Part shown: positions 60,240 through 64,000 of the stretch, piece by piece
Layout: the number at the start of each line of letters is the position of its first letter
How positions within the stretch are numbered: position 1 is the stretch's first letter
NCBI GenBank assembly: GCA_004519485.1
Contig: CP038114.1
Location: 571,501 to 635,500, forward strand
Direction: 5' to 3'
DNA length: 64,000 nucleotides
Origin: Nannochloropsis oceanica
Lineage: Eukaryota; Sar; Eustigmatophyceae; Eustigmatales; Monodopsidaceae
Notes under the pieces: model-generated
The model's input: the letters and a program-made list of their open reading frames with translations, nothing else
What the model was told of the DNA's origin: nothing
Databases searched by the model: none
Position numbers and translations under genes: made by a program

Positions 60240-60760
60240 CCCTAGGTGTGCCATTGCCCTATTTGACGATTCCTGTCAACCAGTGTCTCGGACCACTGGG
60301 AGGCTTTGGCAGAGGAGTTCTCCCGAAAAAACGACAAACATCCCACCGAACGGAAGATGTGCAAGGTCCGGGTGAATTCGTTGTGTGAAAGGTCCCGTAC
60401 TGCTTTGTCAAGGGCCTCGAGGTTGCCTCGGTGCGGCATGGAAATCTCGTCAATGAGGATGAGGCTAGTGGCGAAGAATATGCGACCCTTGTCATTGTTG
60501 GGCGTCTTATCGCACGGTTGCCCGGTGGCCATGTCCCGTGGGGGCTTGCACCTGTAGTGGAATATAGCCCCGCTCTCCATAAGCAACACCGATGCCTGAG
60601 GCGGCCATGGCAAGAGTGACCTGGTTCAGGAGCTCTTGGTTTAAGTTACGTCTTGTCACACAGTCCTGGGCTGTAGATTGAAGACACTCTTGATGCGGAG
60701 CGAGCCTGCCCAAAACGTCGGCTGCTCGTGGCTTGCAAATATCGATCAATACTTTAGATT
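60240..60760 (-). pseudogene. PIF1-type helicase relic, possibly from a Helitron
   Basis: Two adjacent minus-strand frames hold helicase blocks. The upstream one (about 60760-60620) contains LLNQVTLAMAASGIGVAYGE, like the LAVASSGIAA region after Walker A in PIF1 helicases. The next (about 60613-60242) has LILIDEISMPHRGNLEALDK then AVRDLSHNEF, the Walker B (DEIS) and following motif of PIF1 and Helitron helicases. The two lie in different frames, no Walker A Gly-Lys-Thr is seen, and the frame decays after FFRENSSAKASQWSETLVD. I call it a decayed fragment. A host PIF1 origin cannot be excluded, but no Rep domain or Helitron ends are visible. Confidence 0.55.
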
Positions 60761-61522
60761 TGTTGAGATCTGTTGATTTCTTGAGTTTTAAGTCCTAATT
60801 CGATTTCGCGATCCAACCCTTTTGATCAGGGGGCATATATCGAAGGAGTACTCGTATTAGGATACTACGATACTTTGAAGAGAAATTTACTTTGTAATGG
60901 TCCGCAAATTGGGTGAGAAATGACGTCATGACAGAAACGCGCAATCTAAGCCTTTCGATGATTTTTCACCAAGTGTTGTGTTTGCCACCCCATTGCTCCA
61001 CAGGTCCTAACATTATTCGAACCACATTGACCAATGTCAGCTGTAATTTCACACCATAAATATAAATGCAGATTTGACGAATCCACTTTTAAAATTGTTT
61101 TTATTTTCAAAGAAACACTGACCCCCCAATCTCGTTATGCAAAATTGTCTGAAACTGAAACATTTAAAGGTCATATTATATGACCTTTAAATGTTTCAAG
61201 AATTAAATAATATGACTCATATTATTTAATTCTTCCCTTCACTTCCATCCTGAGAATCCCCCACAGAATATTCGAAACTGAACGAGATCGACTATATTCT
61301 ATTTGGAGTCCAGATACGTTGGGCTATGCAATATTTGCATTATCTGCAATATTTGCATGTATATTATATAAATCAAAATTCATGTGTCATTAGATGATGG
61401 CAAAGTACTCTCATACTGAGCATTTTGACTATTTATGCAGTATAGAAACCTGGTAAGATTCATCTTCATCCTAGTTGTCAAACTCACGCTGATGACAAAC
61501 TCGTAACAATTCTAAACTAGTG
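60761..61522. other. Intergenic, AT-rich, with two foldback palindromes
   Basis: Upstream region of the two-domain glycosyltransferase. The palindromes at 61156-61234 are annotated separately. Nothing else recognised. Confidence 0.5.
61156..61234. repeat. Two back-to-back perfect foldback palindromes
   Basis: The first spans 61156-61198 with 21-base arms starting TGAAACATTTAAAGGTCATA and a one-base spacer. The second spans 61198-61234 with 18-base arms (AAGAATTAAATAATATGA) and a one-base spacer. They share base 61198. All arm bases match. Confidence 0.95.
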
Positions 61523-63394
61523 ATGGCTTCGAGGCGAGCATGGCGTCGTCGATATCCCCAATACCAAGTCCTCAAGATACCAGTATTATGCACTGTTATT
61601 ACGGTGGCGACTTTTTTTTTCTGCAATTTCAGCTTTTCAATATCATTTCAAAATAGGATCGGTAGTGAGCTATCTCCATTGTCCAAATTGCGTTTAGATT
61701 TCACGTACACAGATCAGGTCTTGAATGCATGCAAAGATATTGACCCGTGTATTACTATTCATGTATTTGGATATTGTCGACTTGATGCGACACGAAATTT
61801 GCTCAAAATGCTTTCCGAAGCCAATTATTCAACTTATTTCCATGCAATCCCCTTGATAATTCATTTGGACCGTCCTATCGAGGAAGGAATCACTGAAAAA
61901 GTGTTACAAGATACTGAGACCATAGTTGATCACGTAAAAGACATGTCGTGGCCACACGGGCCAAAAATCCTTGACTTGAAACGCCATCACCACGGTCTTA
62001 AGCGCTCTTGGTTATCTGCCTGGCCCTATCCTCGATCTAACGATATTATGATTGCTTTTGAGGACGATATGGTGTTGTCGCCAGAATACTTTGTCTGGCT
62101 CATGAAGGTCTTCGAAGAGTACAAGTTGTGGAAAGCTCCGACTCGGGATCCTCTCTTGCTTGGTATATCTCTAGCTCCAGTGCTTATAGATGAGGTTGGG
62201 GATCCGCCTCATAAATGGGAACCATATGAGGAAATGCCACCTGAAAGGTACCCACTATATCTTCATGGGTTGCCTTCTTCTTGGGGCGCTGTTTATTTTG
62301 GAAACCAATGGAAAGAATTCCTACGATTTGTAGATGTACGTGGTCGGTCACCATTTTTTTCCAATGTCGATGACAGCAACAGAAAAAAAGGGGAAAGTGA
62401 CGACCGGCAGGATGACCCAAATCTATGGCTTCCTCAGAGTAAGACAAACTTGTGGCGCAATTCCTGGAAACGCTTCATGATTGATTTTGCATACGGGCGC
62501 GGATGCTACATGCTGCACCCAAATATGGGGCCATCTCTAGGGCTTGCTACTTCAACATTCCTCGCGGGCGAGCATTTCGGTGACGGGTCATCAAAAAACC
62601 CGCGGCAAGGGACGTTGGTCAATAGGACCCAACTTCGCCTAGAGCTGCCCTTTCCTCCCTATATGGATTTACCACTAGTAGACATATACAGTAGAGCCAT
62701 TGACAGCATTATCATGGCCCAGAAAGGTGATAGATTCGTCAGACGCATATCGGCCTTGAGTCCTTCCCACAGTGTGCTAGCTTCGCTGTGGAGTCGTCCC
62801 TGTGTACTGGATCAAAAACATGCACCTACACAAAAATTCCCCCTGGGCGGCCAGTCTAAGATGCTTCTGGTCATTCCTGAGGGCAATATTCATCAACAAA
62901 TGCTGACTCTTACTTGTGGATCAATAATAGCAACAACACTGGAACGTTCACTGGTAATGCCGCCCGTACAAGTGCATGGGTTGAATCATAGCGACCCGAA
63001 AGGCGGCCGTTGGACGCCTTTGGCATCCTTAATTGATCCAGTACAGCTTCAAGCAATATTTACCACACTTGATATTGTGTACCTAAGTATGAATGACTTG
63101 TTTCAGTGGGATCCAGCTCGCATTTCAGTCTTCGATTCAAGAATCGAAAATGAGAATGTATTTATTTCTTCCGCTGGTTGGGGAGACGTCCCCCGATTTC
63201 TCTGGAACTCCACAAGTCGACATATGCCCCCTCTTTGGAACGAAAGGCATGTATATGCGGCATTTGGAACATGTTCAGATGATATGCTGGTGCTTTCTAA
63301 ACTGCCTGTATCTTTGATCACAGAGTTGAAGAAATCAGAGACCTTCGATCGCATCAATCGAGCGCTGATGACTTTAACAGATCAGTTGCCTTGA
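61523..63394 (+). CDS. Two-domain transferase: GnT-I-like glycosyltransferase plus O-fucosyltransferase-like domain
   Basis: Single-exon frame of 623 residues from the ATG at 61523. A basic tip (MASRRAWRRRYPQYQVLK) and signal anchor (IPVLCTVITVATFFFCNFSF) give a type II Golgi protein. The first domain has ITIHVFGYCRLDATRNLLKM, then DIMIAFEDDMVLSPEYFVWL. The FEDD motif followed by SP.YF.WL closely follows the metal site of GnT-I-type (GT13/GT2-like) enzymes. GLPSSWGAVYFGNQWKEFLR and MGPSLGLATSTF follow. From about 62860 a second domain begins: KMLLVIPEGNIHQQMLTLTC, then IIATTLERSLVMPPVQ. This is the start pattern of O-fucosyltransferase-like folds (GN..N.......A..L.RTLV.PP). RWTPLASLIDPVQLQAIFTT and a Trp/Arg-rich end follow. 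Acceptors are unknown; the layout suggests two sugars added in sequence to one glycan. The second-domain assignment rests on one motif. Confidence 0.65.
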   Translation: MASRRAWRRRYPQYQVLKIPVLCTVITVATFFFCNFSFSISFQNRIGSELSPLSKLRLDFTYTDQVLNACKDIDPCITIHVFGYCRLDATRNLLKMLSEANYSTYFHAIPLIIHLDRPIEEGITEKVLQDTETIVDHVKDMSWPHGPKILDLKRHHHGLKRSWLSAWPYPRSNDIMIAFEDDMVLSPEYFVWLMKVFEEYKLWKAPTRDPLLLGISLAPVLIDEVGDPPHKWEPYEEMPPERYPLYLHGLPSSWGAVYFGNQWKEFLRFVDVRGRSPFFSNVDDSNRKKGESDDRQDDPNLWLPQSKTNLWRNSWKRFMIDFAYGRGCYMLHPNMGPSLGLATSTFLAGEHFGDGSSKNPRQGTLVNRTQLRLELPFPPYMDLPLVDIYSRAIDSIIMAQKGDRFVRRISALSPSHSVLASLWSRPCVLDQKHAPTQKFPLGGQSKMLLVIPEGNIHQQMLTLTCGSIIATTLERSLVMPPVQVHGLNHSDPKGGRWTPLASLIDPVQLQAIFTTLDIVYLSMNDLFQWDPARISVFDSRIENENVFISSAGWGDVPRFLWNSTSRHMPPLWNERHVYAAFGTCSDDMLVLSKLPVSLITELKKSETFDRINRALMTLTDQLP

Positions 63395-64000
63395 GCACTT
63401 GAGATCCGGAAAATATGTATGTCTTTGACAAGAACCGCCGACTGACTTGACTGAACCATGCTTCTACCAATGTGTGATGAAACATTTTATAAACAACTTC
63501 ATGAATTTCAATGATACCTTACCTCCGTCGGATGATAGACACAATTGTGCAGCACTCAAGGCGCTATACAACCTTAAAGCCCATGAGTTTCTGGGATGAC
63601 GATCTAAAGATTTCATAGTGAAACCACGTACCGCTTGTAGCACGGATGGAAGTATAAATATACTCAGTGCGCCGTACAATGGCCTCCCCCGAAAAAATGC
63701 CCTTCATCCATCTGCATATTATGTAAGGCTTCCTCCCATTATTTTTGCCTTGCTTTATCCTTCTGCATCCAAAATATGGCCTTCAAGCGGCGTGTGAGCT
63801 TCGTTCTCGATATATGTCCATATATCGAGAACGAAATTACCTCATCGTGCTCCGCACTTTTGTGTACGAAGTCACCGGAAACATTCACCGCCTTAATAAA
63901 TTATATCTATAGCAACCGTTTACCTGTCAGGTTTGCTGGCAAATGTTGTTATACAATACAAATTGACAAATAAACTCGTGCTTAGAAGGATCTAAACGCT
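63395..64000. other. 3' flank and window edge
   Basis: No gene is supported. A minus-strand frame at 63464-63679 contains SLDRHPRNSWALRLYSALSA, faintly like a tetratricopeptide repeat end, but it is short and isolated. Confidence 0.4.
63800..63835. repeat. Perfect foldback palindrome
   Basis: 17-base arms (TTCGTTCTCGATATATG at 63800-63816, its reverse complement at 63819-63835) with a two-base spacer. Confidence 0.95.

Noticed and set aside
63464-63679. Frame with a tetratricopeptide-like end (SLDRHPRNSWALRLYSAL)
   Set aside because: Too short and isolated; no second repeat or splice partner was found.

Overview
This is a nuclear genome window from a eukaryotic microalga. Genes are dense, on both strands, and mostly split by many short introns full of (GGGA)n/(TCCC)n tetranucleotide runs. 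Telomeres are TTAGGG type, and two proteins carry signal-peptide-led presequences of the kind used for import into secondary plastids. My best guess is a stramenopile of the eustigmatophyte group (Nannochloropsis/Microchloropsis-like). That is inference from gene style; no species-specific marker was seen.

The window is two chromosome ends joined through a gap. Bases 1-53840 are the right arm of one chromosome and end in (TTAGGG)n. A block of 100 Ns follows (53841-53940). Bases 53941-64000 begin with (CCCTAA)n and are the left end of another chromosome. The arms differ: the left is G+C-richer, intron-rich and saturated with GGGA/TCCC; the right is A+T-richer, lacks those repeats and holds glycosyltransferase genes, dispersed repeats and foldback palindromes.

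Left arm, in order: a truncated copy of cupin-gene exons (536-1345, minus); a small secreted protein (1796-2395, minus); a gentisate 1,2-dioxygenase-like cupin (4696-7850, minus); an ABCG half-transporter (9330-14646, minus); a STIMATE/TMEM110-family membrane protein (15847-17736, minus); complex III hinge subunit QCR6 (18516-19286, plus); a histidine phosphatase-GNAT fusion (20066-23968, minus); a membrane-anchored Nudix protein (24503-26217, minus); topoisomerase III beta (26610-31452, plus); a Popeye-like protein (31823-34681, minus); an intronless zinc alcohol dehydrogenase (35579-36922, minus); peroxisomal trans-2-enoyl-CoA reductase with a C-terminal AKL signal (37368-39295, plus); an organellar DnaJ with four zinc-finger repeats (40159-43886, plus); a Tim13-like small Tim missing its outer cysteine pair (44141-45207, minus); a phosphate-carrier-like SLC25 protein with a plastid-type presequence (46699-50363, minus); and a low-complexity single-pass membrane protein (51482-53188, plus) ending 378 bases from the telomere.

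Right arm: a GT-A-like transferase (54621-55643, minus); a spliced glycosyltransferase (56963-58376, plus); a PIF1-type helicase relic (about 60240-60760, minus); and a two-domain protein joining a GnT-I-like glycosyltransferase to an O-fucosyltransferase-like domain (61523-63394, plus). All three intact glycosyltransferases begin with a single membrane anchor, as Golgi type II enzymes do.

There is no single operon-like system. Themes are organelle biogenesis and transport, lipid and energy metabolism, and a subtelomeric glycosyltransferase cluster. The most unusual items are the phosphatase-acetyltransferase fusion, the Tim13 homologue with only the inner disulfide, the two-domain subtelomeric glycosyltransferase, and the acceptor-anchored intron repeats.
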